Position numbers and translations under genes: made by a program. From Deltaproteobacteria bacterium (GTDB lineage Bacteria; Myxococcota_A; Polyangia; DRWM01; JAAZOP01): a DNA stretch of 64,000 nucleotides. Below, piece by piece: positions 49,701-58,770 of this stretch (position 1 is its first letter; each line of letters opens with the position of its first letter). The notes under the pieces were generated by a model. The model saw only the letters and a list, made by a program, of their open reading frames with translations, was not told the origin of the DNA and searched no databases. The stretch covers positions 1-64,000 of the forward strand of contig JACRCX010000054.1 in the NCBI GenBank assembly GCA_016218815.1, given 5' to 3'.

Positions 49701-49799
49701 GGCCCGCGGGAACCGCCGGGTCCGCCCGTCGTCCCAAGCGGCCCCATGGCTACCGCTCCCAGGGATGCTGTGTTAGGCTCCCGCCGCGCGAGGGGCGCG

Positions 49800-50708
49800 A
49801 TGGCGAACGTGACCGACACGACGGGCGACGTGGAGGAGGGGACGGACGAGAAGGAGCCCGCGGCGCCCGAACGCCCGCGCCTGCCGATCGTTTCCCTGGC
49901 GATCACGGCCGTGTTCCTCGCGCTGGGGGGGTTGTTGCTCTACTTCGTCCGTGCGGAGGTCGGCTATTTCTTCTCGTCCAAGGCGCCGGGCCTGCACTTC
50001 CTTCCGACGCGCGAGATGCCGCTCCCCGTTCATCCCCCTTCGAACGTCTATGCCGAGGCGCGCATCGACTACCGGGAGCTGTGCGACTTCTGGGACACGG
50101 AGAAGGACCCGCTGCCGCCCGAGGTCTCTTACGCTTTCACGCTGCAGATGGGGATGGGAAAGCGATACTTCCTGACCTGCGTCGGCGAAGGCGAGACGCG
50201 GCCGAGGCTGTGGATCCTGCGGCCGGAGTCGGCCGACGAGACCAAGCGCATCCAGGTGGAATCGCAGAGCCGTCGCGTGGGCCAGCTGGGAGTCGAGCAG
50301 TGGACCGAGGAGCGGGTGCCCGAGATCCACATTCCGGGCGGGCCGGGCTGCGTCGTCAATGACCCTCGCGAGGGCCTGTGCCGGGGGCGTCTCGTGCGTT
50401 TCGGCGAATACGCCCAGAACCCGCTGGGTGGCGTGCGCAAGATCCAGGACGTGCTGCGCGAGCGGCTGGAGGCGGAGTTCCGGCGTCTGGGCCGCCAGCC
50501 GCTGGAGGACGGGGACTACCTGCTGATTCTCGGCGAGACCCCCGCGTCGCGCTGGTGGTACGTCGCGCTGCTCGGCGGCGTCGCAGCGCTCACCCTGGCC
50601 AACCTGCTCCTGGGGGTCCGCGCGCTCCGGCGCTACCTGCGCGCGCGTCGCATCGTCGAGGAGTACTTGCGGCGCGCCGGCGGCGCCGCGGCCGGAAAGA
50701 AGGTTTAG
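49800..50708 (+). CDS. membrane protein of unknown function, two helices
   Basis: A 302-residue protein. An acidic N-terminus is followed by one membrane helix (IVSLAITAVFLALGGLLLYFV), a periplasmic domain of about 200 residues (MPLPVHPPSNVYAEARIDYRELCDFWDT; a pair of Cys in GCVVNDPREGLCRG) and a second helix near the C-terminus (WWYVALLGGVAALTLANLLLG) with a basic tail. No family recognised. ATG 49800 is preferred to 49746 because GAGGGG lies just before it and a TAGGCT -10-like hexamer (49774-49779) lies between the two. Confidence 0.65.
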   Translation: MANVTDTTGDVEEGTDEKEPAAPERPRLPIVSLAITAVFLALGGLLLYFVRAEVGYFFSSKAPGLHFLPTREMPLPVHPPSNVYAEARIDYRELCDFWDTEKDPLPPEVSYAFTLQMGMGKRYFLTCVGEGETRPRLWILRPESADETKRIQVESQSRRVGQLGVEQWTEERVPEIHIPGGPGCVVNDPREGLCRGRLVRFGEYAQNPLGGVRKIQDVLRERLEAEFRRLGRQPLEDGDYLLILGETPASRWWYVALLGGVAALTLANLLLGVRALRRYLRARRIVEEYLRRAGGAAAGKKV

Positions 50709-50756
50709 CACGGCTCCGCCCCTTCGAAGGTGGCCCCGGCTTTCCGGCACGCATCG

Positions 50757-53700
50757 ATGACCCTGGAACCGATCGTCCCATCGCCCGGAACCCTCGCTCG
50801 CGTTGACGACGTCGTCCGGCGCCTGTCGGGTCCGCCCGGGCGCGTCGATGTGTCGGGCCTCGAGGGCGGCGCCGGGGCGTGGTTCCTGACGCGCTGGCAG
50901 CGCGGCCTCGCCCGCCCGATCCTCGTGTTGACCGTCGGCGCCGGGCGCGTCCGGCGCTGGGCGGACGATCTGCAGCACTTCGCCGGAGGGGGCGTCGAGC
51001 GGGGCGGCGAGGTCGTGGCGATCGGGCCGCCGGAGATCGATCCCTACGCCGAGCTGGTGCCGGACCGCTCGACCGCCATCGAGCGGCTCTCGGCGCTGCA
51101 CCGGCTGGGCGTCGCGGCGCCGCCGCGCTTCGTGGTGGTGGCGGCCGAGGCATTCGTGCGGCGGGTGTTGCCGCCCGAGGCGCTGCGCTCGCGCTCGGCG
51201 GTCGTGGCCGCGGGCGACGTCCGTTCGCAGGACGAGCTGATCCGGCTGCTGGTGGAGGGCGGGTATCACCGGGTGCGAGCCGTGGACCTGGCCGGGACGT
51301 TCGCGGTCCGCGGCGGGCTGCTCGACGTCTTCCCGCCGGCCGCGGAGGAGCCGGCGCGCATCGAATGGGACGGGGACGACGTCGTGGCGGTGCGGAGCTT
51401 CGACCCGGCGACCCAGCGCACGGCCGGGGAGCTCCCGCGCGTCGGGATCCACCCGGTGACGGAGATCCTGCGCGGGGCGGCGGAGCTGCGGCGGGCGCGG
51501 GAGCGGCTGCGGGAGCTGGGGGACGCCCGCGGGATGCCGACGCGGCGGATCCGGGAGCTGGTCGAGCAGGTGGAGGAGGGGGCGGCGTTCCCCGGCGTGG
51601 AAACGCTGCTGCCGGCCTTCCACGAGCGACTGGTGTCGGTCGCGGCGTATCTGCCGGACGGCGCGGCCGTGTGCGTCGACAACCCGGCCGCGGTCACGGA
51701 TGTCTGGCGGCGGGAGCACGAGGCGATCGAGCGGTCGTTCGCCGCGGCGAGGGAGCGGCTGGTCTTCGAGCCGGCGGCGCTGGCGTTGGACGGGGTCGAG
51801 GCGGCGGCGGAGTGCGGCGCGCGTCCGCTGGTGCTCTCGGTCCCGCCCGGTGCGGTCGAGGCGGCGTCGCCGCGGGGTTGGAGCGAGGCGTCGGCGGGGA
51901 GGGTGGTGTTCGGCGGGGAGGACAACGAGCCGCTGGTGCTGGAGCTGCGGCAGGCGCGGCGGGACCGGCGCGGGACGGCGCCGCTGGCGCCGCTGGCGCG
52001 TGCGATCCGCGAGAAGCTGGAGTCGGGCGTGCGGGTGGCCTTGACGGCGCGGACGGCGGGCGGGCTGGAGCGCCTGGCGGCCTTGCTGCGCGGCCACAAC
52101 CTGCACGGCGCGGCGGCGGCCGTCGCGTTGCCCGGGCGCGGCGCGGTCGTCCTTCCGGCCGGCGCGGCCGAGGGTGCGGGAGCCGGCCTGCCGGGCGCGG
52201 CACTTGACGGGCTGCGGGAGGCGCCGGGCTTCCGGCGGTACGTGCTCGAGCCGGGCCCGCTGTCCCGCGGCTTCCACCTTCCGGCGGACGGCGTGGCTTG
52301 GATCACGGAGGAGGAGGTCTTCGGCACGCGGGCGCCGCGTGCCGGGCGGCCGCGTCCGCCGATCGATCCGGCGGCGCTGCGGTCGCTGGCCGAGGGCGAG
52401 TACGTCGTGCACGCGGTGCACGGCATCGGGCGCTACGAGGGGCTGGTCCGGCGGGTGTTCGACGGCGTGGAGCTGGACCTGTTGCGCATCCGCTATCGGG
52501 ACAACGACCGCCTGCACGTGCCGGTGTACCATGCCAACCAGGTTTCCAAGTACGTGGGGCAGGGCGAGCCGAAGCTGGATCGGATGGGCGGGGCGTCCTT
52601 CGCCAAGGCGCGGGAGAAGGCCGAGGCGGCGGTGCGGGTGCTGGCGGACGAGCTGTTGCGGCTGCACGCGCAGCGCAAGGCGCACCCGGGGCGGCCGGTG
52701 GCGGCGGCGGACGACGCCTACCGTGCGTTCGAGGCGCAGTTCCCGTTCGAGGAGACGCCGGACCAGTCGCGGGCGATCGCGGAGGTGGTGGCGGATCTGG
52801 AGCGCGAGGCGCCGATGGACCGGCTGGTGTGCGGGGACGTCGGCTTCGGCAAGACGGAGGTCGCGCTGCGGGCGGCGTTCCGCGTGGTCTGGTCGGGGCG
52901 CCAGGCGGCGGTGCTGGCGCCGACGACGGTGCTCACGCAGCAGCACCTGGCGACGTTCCGGCGGCGGTTCGAGCGGTTCCCGGTGCGGATCGAGCCGTTG
53001 TACCGGTTCCAGACGAAGGCGGAGCAGGCGGAGGTGGTGCGCGGCGTGGTGGCGGGGGAGGTGGACATCGTGATCGGCACGCACCGGCTCTTGTCCAAGG
53101 ACGTGCACTTCAAGGACCTGGGCCTGATCGTGATCGACGAGGAGCACCGGTTCGGCGTGGCGCACAAGGAACGGCTGAAGCGGCTGCGGCGCGAGGTGGC
53201 GGTGCTGACGCTGACCGCGACGCCGATCCCTCGCACGCTGCACCTGGCGATGTCGGGACTGCGCGATCTGTCGCTGGTGGCGACGGCGCCGGAGGACAGG
53301 CTCGCGGTGCGCACGACGGTGGCGCAGGCGGACGACGAGCTGGTCCGGCGGGCGCTGCTGCGCGAGCTGTCGCGCGACGGCCAGGCGTTCTTCGTGCACA
53401 ACCGCGTCGAGACGATCCACTCCACGGCCGACCGCCTGCGCGCGCTGGTACCGGAGGCGCGTTTCGGCGTCGCCCACGGGCAGATGGAGGAGGACGCGCT
53501 GGAGCAGGCCATGGTCGACTTCGTCGCCGGGCGCTTCGACGTCCTGGTCTGCACGTCGATCATCGAGTCGGGGCTGGACATCCCGCGGGCCAACACGCTG
53601 ATCGTCGACCGTGCCGACACGCTCGGTCTGGCCCAGCTCTACCAGATCCGCGGCCGGGTGGGGCGCTCGCGCCAGCAGGCGTACTGCTACCTGCTCGTGC

Positions 53701-54392
53701 CGCCCTTCCACGCGATGACGGCGGACGCGCGGCAGCGCATCGACACGCTGGCGCGCTTCACGGCGCTGGGCTCGGGGTTCAACGTCGCCTCGATGGACCT
53801 GGAGATCCGCGGAGCGGGCGACCTGCTGGGTGCGGAGCAGTCCGGGAACGTGGCAGCCGTCGGTTTCGACATGTACTGCCACCTGCTGGAGGACGCGGTG
53901 GCGCGGCTGCGGGGGGAGCCCCCTTCGGACGAGCCGGAGCCCGAGCTGACGGTGGACGAGGCGGCGCTGCTCCCGGACTCCTATGTTGACGACGTGGGCC
54001 AGCGCCTGGAGTTCTACCAGCGGCTGGCGGCCGCGCGCGGGGAGGAGGACGTGCGCGACGTCGCCGCCGAGCTGCGCGACCGGTTCGGGCCGCTGCCGGA
54101 GGAGACGGCGCGGCTGGTGGAGCTGATGGCGGCGAAGGTGCTGCTGCGGCGGATGCGCGCCGCCGGGCTGGAGGCGCGCGGCGAGCGTGTGACGGTGCAT
54201 CTGCGCGCCGAGACCCCGCTTGACCCCGCGGCCGTGATGGTGCTCGTGCGGCGTCCCGGCTCGACATGGCGGGTGACGCCGGAGCTGCGGGTCGAGTGGC
54301 GGGCGGGGGCGGGCGATCGGGACGGGTCGGTGGCGCGCGCGGCGAAGGTGGTGCGCGAATTGTCCGGCTGTCTTCGTCCGGGTCGCGAATAG
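50757..54392 (+). CDS. mfd: transcription-repair coupling factor
   Basis: A 1211-residue ATPase that removes stalled RNA polymerase at DNA damage and recruits UvrA. The N-terminal UvrB-homology region (LIVEGGYHRVRAVDL-like segments, VRGGLLDVFPPAAEEPARIEWDGDDV) is followed by the RNA-polymerase-interaction domain (GEYVVHAVHGIGRYEGL, about residue 545), the translocase with Walker A CGDVGFGKTEVALRAAF (about 693), Walker B VIDEEHRFGV, the TRG motif LTATPIPRTLHLAMSGLRDLS, and a C-terminal TRCF domain. It is of usual length. The start could also be GTG 50730; neither site has a good Shine-Dalgarno sequence. Confidence 0.96.
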   Translation: MTLEPIVPSPGTLARVDDVVRRLSGPPGRVDVSGLEGGAGAWFLTRWQRGLARPILVLTVGAGRVRRWADDLQHFAGGGVERGGEVVAIGPPEIDPYAELVPDRSTAIERLSALHRLGVAAPPRFVVVAAEAFVRRVLPPEALRSRSAVVAAGDVRSQDELIRLLVEGGYHRVRAVDLAGTFAVRGGLLDVFPPAAEEPARIEWDGDDVVAVRSFDPATQRTAGELPRVGIHPVTEILRGAAELRRARERLRELGDARGMPTRRIRELVEQVEEGAAFPGVETLLPAFHERLVSVAAYLPDGAAVCVDNPAAVTDVWRREHEAIERSFAAARERLVFEPAALALDGVEAAAECGARPLVLSVPPGAVEAASPRGWSEASAGRVVFGGEDNEPLVLELRQARRDRRGTAPLAPLARAIREKLESGVRVALTARTAGGLERLAALLRGHNLHGAAAAVALPGRGAVVLPAGAAEGAGAGLPGAALDGLREAPGFRRYVLEPGPLSRGFHLPADGVAWITEEEVFGTRAPRAGRPRPPIDPAALRSLAEGEYVVHAVHGIGRYEGLVRRVFDGVELDLLRIRYRDNDRLHVPVYHANQVSKYVGQGEPKLDRMGGASFAKAREKAEAAVRVLADELLRLHAQRKAHPGRPVAAADDAYRAFEAQFPFEETPDQSRAIAEVVADLEREAPMDRLVCGDVGFGKTEVALRAAFRVVWSGRQAAVLAPTTVLTQQHLATFRRRFERFPVRIEPLYRFQTKAEQAEVVRGVVAGEVDIVIGTHRLLSKDVHFKDLGLIVIDEEHRFGVAHKERLKRLRREVAVLTLTATPIPRTLHLAMSGLRDLSLVATAPEDRLAVRTTVAQADDELVRRALLRELSRDGQAFFVHNRVETIHSTADRLRALVPEARFGVAHGQMEEDALEQAMVDFVAGRFDVLVCTSIIESGLDIPRANTLIVDRADTLGLAQLYQIRGRVGRSRQQAYCYLLVPPFHAMTADARQRIDTLARFTALGSGFNVASMDLEIRGAGDLLGAEQSGNVAAVGFDMYCHLLEDAVARLRGEPPSDEPEPELTVDEAALLPDSYVDDVGQRLEFYQRLAAARGEEDVRDVAAELRDRFGPLPEETARLVELMAAKVLLRRMRAAGLEARGERVTVHLRAETPLDPAAVMVLVRRPGSTWRVTPELRVEWRAGAGDRDGSVARAAKVVRELSGCLRPGRE

Positions 54393-54420
54393 ATCCGGCC
54401 TCCCGACAGTACGTAGGGTT

Positions 54421-54436
54421 CCGGACCGCGGTCCGG
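54421..54436 (+). terminator. perfect 16-base palindrome after mfd
   Basis: CCGGACCGCGGTCCGG is fully self-complementary. As RNA it folds into a 6-bp stem with loop CGCG, and TTTT occurs 8 bases later (54444-54447). It may terminate mfd transcription. As DNA it could also be an operator, since the -35 box of the next gene starts 14 bases further on. Confidence 0.45.
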
Positions 54437-54449
54437 TCGGCCATTTTCG

Positions 54450-54479
54450 TTGACCGGCCGTCGCGCGGCGCTCTATGGT
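54450..54479 (+). promoter_or_regulatory. sigma-70 promoter of the repeat lipoprotein gene
   Basis: TTGACC (54450-54455), 18 bases, TATGGT (54474-54479). The leader of about 40 bases contains GGGAGG before ATG 54526. Confidence 0.55.
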
Positions 54480-54525
54480 GACCGCTCGGTCGTTCGAACG
54501 CCCTTCGGGGCAGGGAGGCGAGAAG

Positions 54526-56523
54526 ATGAGGATTCCCCGGTCGTTGCTCGTCGTGGGAGCTGTCGTCCTGGCCGCGGCGGGCGCGTGCGTGGGCGGGTCA
54601 ATGTCCATCACCCAGCGCTTCGCTTCGGTGCACAACGTCCTGGCGCCGGCCGGGTTCGGGCAGCTCGGGCCCATCTCGGAAGGCGAGTTGGGGCAGGGCG
54701 AGAGCGCGGACGTCGACCTGCCGCTCTCGGCCAACCAGTGCTACTCGGTGACGGCCTTCGGCGACCAGGGTGTCTGGGACCTCGACGCGGAGATCCTGGA
54801 TCCCGACGGCACGCCGGTGGCATCGGACGCGGCGCGCGGTCCCCAGGCCTCGGTGTACTACTGCGCCCAGCGCTCGGGCCGGCACGTCATGCGTGTCACG
54901 GCGTCCTCCGGCGCCGGCGCGTACGCGGTCGGCCTGTGGGCGGCGTCGGAGGCGGGCGCCGGTATCTTCTCGGGCGGCGGCGGTGGAGGCGGGACGTGCG
55001 ATGCCCCGGTGCCGCTGGAGCTGGGGGCGACGGTCCGCGGGTCCACCCAGGGCGGGAACGACAACATCACGCCGTCGTGCGTACAGCCCGGGGACAGCTC
55101 GGCGCCGGACGCCGTGTACGAGGTCACGATCGAGCAGGCCGGGATGCTGCGGGCGAATCTCCAGACGCAGTACGACGGCGTGCTGTCGCTGCTCGTGGAG
55201 TGCGTGGGGGATCCCGGTGCGGCGATCGCCTGCAACGACGACCTGGTAGAGCAGGACACGACGCGGTCGGGCTTCGAGGTGGCCGTCGAGCCGGGGACGT
55301 ACTACCTGGTCGTGGACGGGTACGCGGCGGAGGCGGGCGGCTTCTCGCTGTCAACCGAATTCGAGGTGCAGCGCGACATGGGCGAGGTGTGCGCGGAGCT
55401 GCCGCTGCTCGCGGCGGGTGAGACGGTGGAGGGCACGACGGCGGACCAGGGCGACGACTTCCGCACGGACCAGGAGTGCGCGGGCGGCAGCCGCGCGCCC
55501 GACGTCGGCTACCGGCTGGAGCTCACCGAGCGCTCGCGCGTGCGGCTGAGCCTGGCTTCCCAGTACGACGGCGCGCTGGCGATCCGCCGCGAGTGCGCGG
55601 TCGCGTCGTCGGTGGTCGCCTGCAACGACGACTTCGGCGAGAGCGACCCGCCGCGCGCATCGCAGATCGTCACCGCGCTCGACCCCGGCACCTACACCGT
55701 CATCGTCGACGGGTACGAGGGCGAGCGGGGTCGGTTCGAGCTGACGGCGACGGTGGTTCCGGTCGGCCAGGCCTCCGCCCCGAACGACGCCTGTTCCGGC
55801 GCGATCGCGCTGGAGCCGGGCGAGACGGCGGAGGCCGACACCTTCCAGGCCGACGACGACACCCGCGGTTCTTGCATCCAGGAGCCGGGGGCGCCGGACG
55901 TCGTGTACGAGGTGCGGGTCGCGGAGCGCAGCCTGCTCGTCGCCGAGGCGACCGGCGGGGACCTCGTGGCGCCGGTGCTCTACCTCCAGCGCACCTGCGG
56001 CGACGCGGAATCCGAGATCGCGTGCGGCGACCGGCGGGTCAGCGCGGTACTCGACCCGGGCACCTACTACCTGATCGCGGACGGCGCGACGCGGGACGCG
56101 ATGGGCAGCCTCAACCTGAGCTACACGCTGAGCGACGTGGCGCCGCTCGACGCGGTCTGCTCGGACGCCCCGGTGCTGGCGGCGGGCGAGACGACGCACG
56201 CGCGGACCTCGGGCCAGGATCGGTTCCAGGGGCCGTGCGGCGAGGGCTCGCGCGGGCCGGAATCGGTCTTCTCGCTCCGGGTGCGCGAACGCTCGCGCGT
56301 GGAGCTCTCGGTCGAGGCCGAGTTCGACTCGGTACTCTACGTGCGCAGCGACTGCGTCGACCCCGGCACGACGGTCGACTGCAACGACGACGCCGGCGAC
56401 TCCAACCACTCGCTGCTCGACCTGGAACTGGACCCCGGCACCTACTACGTCTTCGTCGACGGCTACGGCGAAGGCAGCGAGTCCGGCCCCTTCACCATCC
56501 GCGCCGAAGTCACGCCGCGGTAG
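54526..56523 (+). CDS. lipoprotein with four tandem PPC-like beta domains
   Basis: A 665-residue protein. The leader MRIPRSLLVVGAVVLAAAGAC ends in a lipobox-like AGAC (Cys21). An N-terminal beta domain (residues about 40-155) precedes a Gly-rich hinge (SGGGGGGG) and four repeats of roughly 125 residues. Each repeat opens with a Cys-containing segment and LxxGET/GAT, has a central DxVYEV/PDVVYEV, a CxxDD(F/L) near the end and closes with DPGTYYLxVDGY. This pattern resembles bacterial pre-peptidase C-terminal (PPC) domains. It is probably a surface structural or adhesive protein. The repeats are diverged enough to be old. Confidence 0.75.
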   Translation: MRIPRSLLVVGAVVLAAAGACVGGSMSITQRFASVHNVLAPAGFGQLGPISEGELGQGESADVDLPLSANQCYSVTAFGDQGVWDLDAEILDPDGTPVASDAARGPQASVYYCAQRSGRHVMRVTASSGAGAYAVGLWAASEAGAGIFSGGGGGGGTCDAPVPLELGATVRGSTQGGNDNITPSCVQPGDSSAPDAVYEVTIEQAGMLRANLQTQYDGVLSLLVECVGDPGAAIACNDDLVEQDTTRSGFEVAVEPGTYYLVVDGYAAEAGGFSLSTEFEVQRDMGEVCAELPLLAAGETVEGTTADQGDDFRTDQECAGGSRAPDVGYRLELTERSRVRLSLASQYDGALAIRRECAVASSVVACNDDFGESDPPRASQIVTALDPGTYTVIVDGYEGERGRFELTATVVPVGQASAPNDACSGAIALEPGETAEADTFQADDDTRGSCIQEPGAPDVVYEVRVAERSLLVAEATGGDLVAPVLYLQRTCGDAESEIACGDRRVSAVLDPGTYYLIADGATRDAMGSLNLSYTLSDVAPLDAVCSDAPVLAAGETTHARTSGQDRFQGPCGEGSRGPESVFSLRVRERSRVELSVEAEFDSVLYVRSDCVDPGTTVDCNDDAGDSNHSLLDLELDPGTYYVFVDGYGEGSESGPFTIRAEVTPR

Positions 56524-56568
56524 CGCCCTCCACGGTACCGTACGGCTCTCCCGATTCGGGTCCATCCC

Positions 56569-57360
56569 CTACTCTCGTTCGACGTAGCACTCCGGCCGGC
56601 GGTCGCCGAGGCGGTCGTTGCGGGGCGTGAGCGACTTGTCGCGCGCGAGCTCGAGCTCGAGGTCCACGGCCAGCGTCGCCTCCGCATCGGACGGCGCCCG
56701 GGCCAGCACCCGACCTTGCGGATCGACAATCTGGCTGCGTCCCGTGAACGCCAGCTCGACCCCGGCGCGGCGCTCGACGCCGACGCGGTTCGCGGTGAGA
56801 CAGAAGACGCCGTTCTCCAGCGCGCGCGTCACCATCGCGTCCTGGCAGAAGGGCAGGACCAGATTCGCAGGGTGGGCGATGACGTCCGCCCCGAGCAGCG
56901 CCAGCGAGCGCGCCGCCTCGGGAAACACCCAGTCGAAGCAGATCATCATCCCCAGCCGGTGGGCGCCGAGCGGGTCGACGCGGAACGGACCCGGGCCGGG
57001 GTCGAAGGTGACGCGCTCCCGATCGAAGAGGTGGACCTTGCGGTAGACGGAGAGGACGCCTTCGGGCGACAGGTGCGCCGCCGCGTTGTAGATCCGCTCG
57101 CCTTCGCGTTCCGCGAAGCCAATCACGACGCGTGTCGAGCGCTCGCGACAGAGGTCCACCAGCGCGCGCAGTGACGGTCCGTCCGCCGGCTCGGCCAGCG
57201 CCGAGCACTCGGCGCGGTCCGCGAAAAGGTATCCCGTGGTCGCCAGCTCCGGCAGCACCCACAGATCGGCGTCGGCCGATCGGACGGCGCGCTCGATGCG
57301 CGCCATGTTCGCCGCGACGTCACCGAACGCCGGCGAGAACTGGAAGATCGCTGCCCGCAT
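56569..57360 (-). CDS. carbon-nitrogen hydrolase (nitrilase superfamily amidase)
   Basis: A 263-residue cytoplasmic enzyme. The catalytic triad is visible: Glu in LWVLPELATTGYLF, Lys in YRKVHLFDRE and Cys in MMICFDWVFPEAAR. ANRVGVERRAGVELAFTGRSQIVDPQGRVLA is the usual C-terminal core. It should hydrolyse an amide, such as an omega-amide or carbamoyl compound; the substrate cannot be predicted. ATG 57360 starts at the first core strand (AAIFQFSPAFGD). It is divergent from the Kazal lipoprotein gene; the 109-base gap between them has a TATGCT hexamer (57440-57445) for the latter. Confidence 0.9.
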   Translation of the reverse strand: MRAAIFQFSPAFGDVAANMARIERAVRSADADLWVLPELATTGYLFADRAECSALAEPADGPSLRALVDLCRERSTRVVIGFAEREGERIYNAAAHLSPEGVLSVYRKVHLFDRERVTFDPGPGPFRVDPLGAHRLGMMICFDWVFPEAARSLALLGADVIAHPANLVLPFCQDAMVTRALENGVFCLTANRVGVERRAGVELAFTGRSQIVDPQGRVLARAPSDAEATLAVDLELELARDKSLTPRNDRLGDRRPECYVERE

Positions 57361-57469
57361 CCGCCGCTCCCGTTCGTCTCCCGCCGCCGGCGTCCCCCGA
57401 CCGGCCTCCACCACCCTACCGCATGGCCCCATCCCGCGCTATGCTCCCACCGGACGACGAGAGGAGGCC

Positions 57470-58330
57470 ATGATGACCAGAATCCTGTTTGGCTGCCTGC
57501 TTCTTGGCTTGTCAGTGGCCGCCTGCGGCGATCCCGGAAGCGAACCGTGCTCGCCGGCATGCGGCGCCTGCCAGGAGTGCTACCTGGGTGCGTGCGTGCC
57601 GATCGTCAACTGCGATGCGGGCGCCGAGGGCGACGGTGCCGCGGACGCCGATGGCGGTGCCGACGCGGACGCGGATGCGGGTGCGGACGCGGATGGGGAT
57701 GCGGATGCGGATGCGGACGCGGACGCGGATGCGGATGCGGATGCGGATGCGGACGCGGACGCGGATGCGGATGCGGATGCGGATGCGGACGCGGACGCGG
57801 ATGCGGATGCGGATGCGGACGCGGATGCGGATGCGGATGCGGACGCGGATGCGGATGCGGATGCGGACGCGGATGCGGACGGCGGGCGGACCTGTGGACC
57901 GTGGCCGGGGGGCGAGTGCGGGATGCGCGAGACCTGCGACATCCGCGGGTGCTGGCCGGGAGCTTCCGGTACCTGCGTGCCGACGCCGAACACCTGTCCC
58001 GACCTGTGGGCTCCCGTCTGCGGGTGCGACGGGAACACCTACTCGAACGACTGCGAGCGGATCGCGGCCGGGATGTCGCTGGACCACACGGGCGAGTGCG
58101 AGACGCCGCCGCCGCCGCCCCCGCCGCTGTGCTCGAGCGACGGCAGCGGATGGCTTTCTGCCGACGGGACGGTGATTTGCGACGCGACCTGCGGGGGTTG
58201 CCGGGCGGAGTGCCAATTCATCGGGTCGTACAGCGAGGGTTGGTACGCGGTCTGCATCGACTCGACGGTCCCCGGCGGCTGCGGCTGGCCCTTCGTCGAA
58301 GACCTCATCGAATGGACCGATTGCGGTTGA
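57470..58330 (+). CDS. lipoprotein with Asp-Ala tract and Kazal-type domain
   Basis: A 286-residue protein. The signal MMTRILFGCLLLGLSVAACG has a clear lipobox (Cys19). A Cys-rich segment (CSPACGACQECYLGAC) follows, then about 80 residues of almost pure Asp-Ala repeat (residues about 57-140), and a Kazal-type inhibitor-like domain with CPDLWAPVCGCDGNTYSNDC and a closing C. A Pro run leads to a final Cys-rich domain (CDATCGGCRAEC). The Asp-Ala tract would form an extended acidic stalk, presenting the Kazal domain away from the membrane, perhaps against foreign proteases. GAGGAGG precedes the first ATG. The last 19 bases overlap the next gene. Confidence 0.8.
   Translation: MMTRILFGCLLLGLSVAACGDPGSEPCSPACGACQECYLGACVPIVNCDAGAEGDGAADADGGADADADAGADADGDADADADADADADADADADADADADADADADADADADADADADADADADADADADADADADGGRTCGPWPGGECGMRETCDIRGCWPGASGTCVPTPNTCPDLWAPVCGCDGNTYSNDCERIAAGMSLDHTGECETPPPPPPPLCSSDGSGWLSADGTVICDATCGGCRAECQFIGSYSEGWYAVCIDSTVPGGCGWPFVEDLIEWTDCG
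57656..57888 (+). repeat. GCGGAY hexanucleotide repeat coding for Asp-Ala
   Basis: About 230 bases made of GCGGAT and GCGGAC units in a semi-regular order (runs of two or three GCGGAT between GCGGAC), with a few Gly interruptions at the left end. Being a 6-base unit it keeps frame when units are gained or lost. Confidence 0.9.
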
Positions 58331-58770
58331 TTGCAGAACCCATCCCGGACGTCGAAGACCTCGTTCCGCACCGTGGCCGGATGAAGCTGGTGCGGGCGCT
58401 GGCGGCCGTGGACGACGACGCGGCGGAGACGGAGGCACGGGTCGAGGAGAGCTGGCCGACGTTCTCCGGCGGGTCGGTCGATGCGATCGTGCTGGTGGAG
58501 CTGATCGCGCAGAGCGTGGGCGTGCACATGGGTTGGGAGCGGCGGCACGTGGAGCGGATGGGTGGTCGGGGGCTTCTGGTCGGGGTGCGCCGCGCCTCGT
58601 TCTCCGTCGCGCGCGTGCCTTCGGGCGTGGTGCTGCGGACCCGCGTGCGCCGCGTGCGTTCGGTTGAGACCTTCGTCGTCTTCTCCGGCGCGGTTTCGGA
58701 CGGCCGGCAGACGCTGTGCGAGGCGGAAATCCAGGCGTTCCGGCCCGAGGACATGGAGGTGAGCGGATGA
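58312..58770 (+). CDS. hotdog-fold 3-hydroxyacyl-ACP dehydratase-like protein (ApeP type)
   Basis: A 152-residue protein. IPDVEDLVPHRGRMKLVRALAAVDDD and SVDAIVLVELIAQSVGVHMGW match the small hotdog proteins of aryl-polyene clusters (PHRxPM near the start, ExxAQ-like helix). It would dehydrate 3-hydroxyacyl-ACP intermediates or assist this. The start is ATG 58312, overlapping the previous gene by 19 bases, or TTG 58321/58327. It is first in a run of eight tightly packed genes and overlaps the ketoreductase gene by 4 bases. Confidence 0.8.
   Translation: MDRLRLIAEPIPDVEDLVPHRGRMKLVRALAAVDDDAAETEARVEESWPTFSGGSVDAIVLVELIAQSVGVHMGWERRHVERMGGRGLLVGVRRASFSVARVPSGVVLRTRVRRVRSVETFVVFSGAVSDGRQTLCEAEIQAFRPEDMEVSG

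Noticed and set aside
49773-54734. Minus-strand frame of about 1650 codons opposite mfd
   Set aside because: Antisense shadow of mfd and its neighbour, with no recognisable motif.
57656-57888. CRISPR-like array
   Set aside because: The repeats are contiguous hexamers without spacers and lie inside a coding frame.
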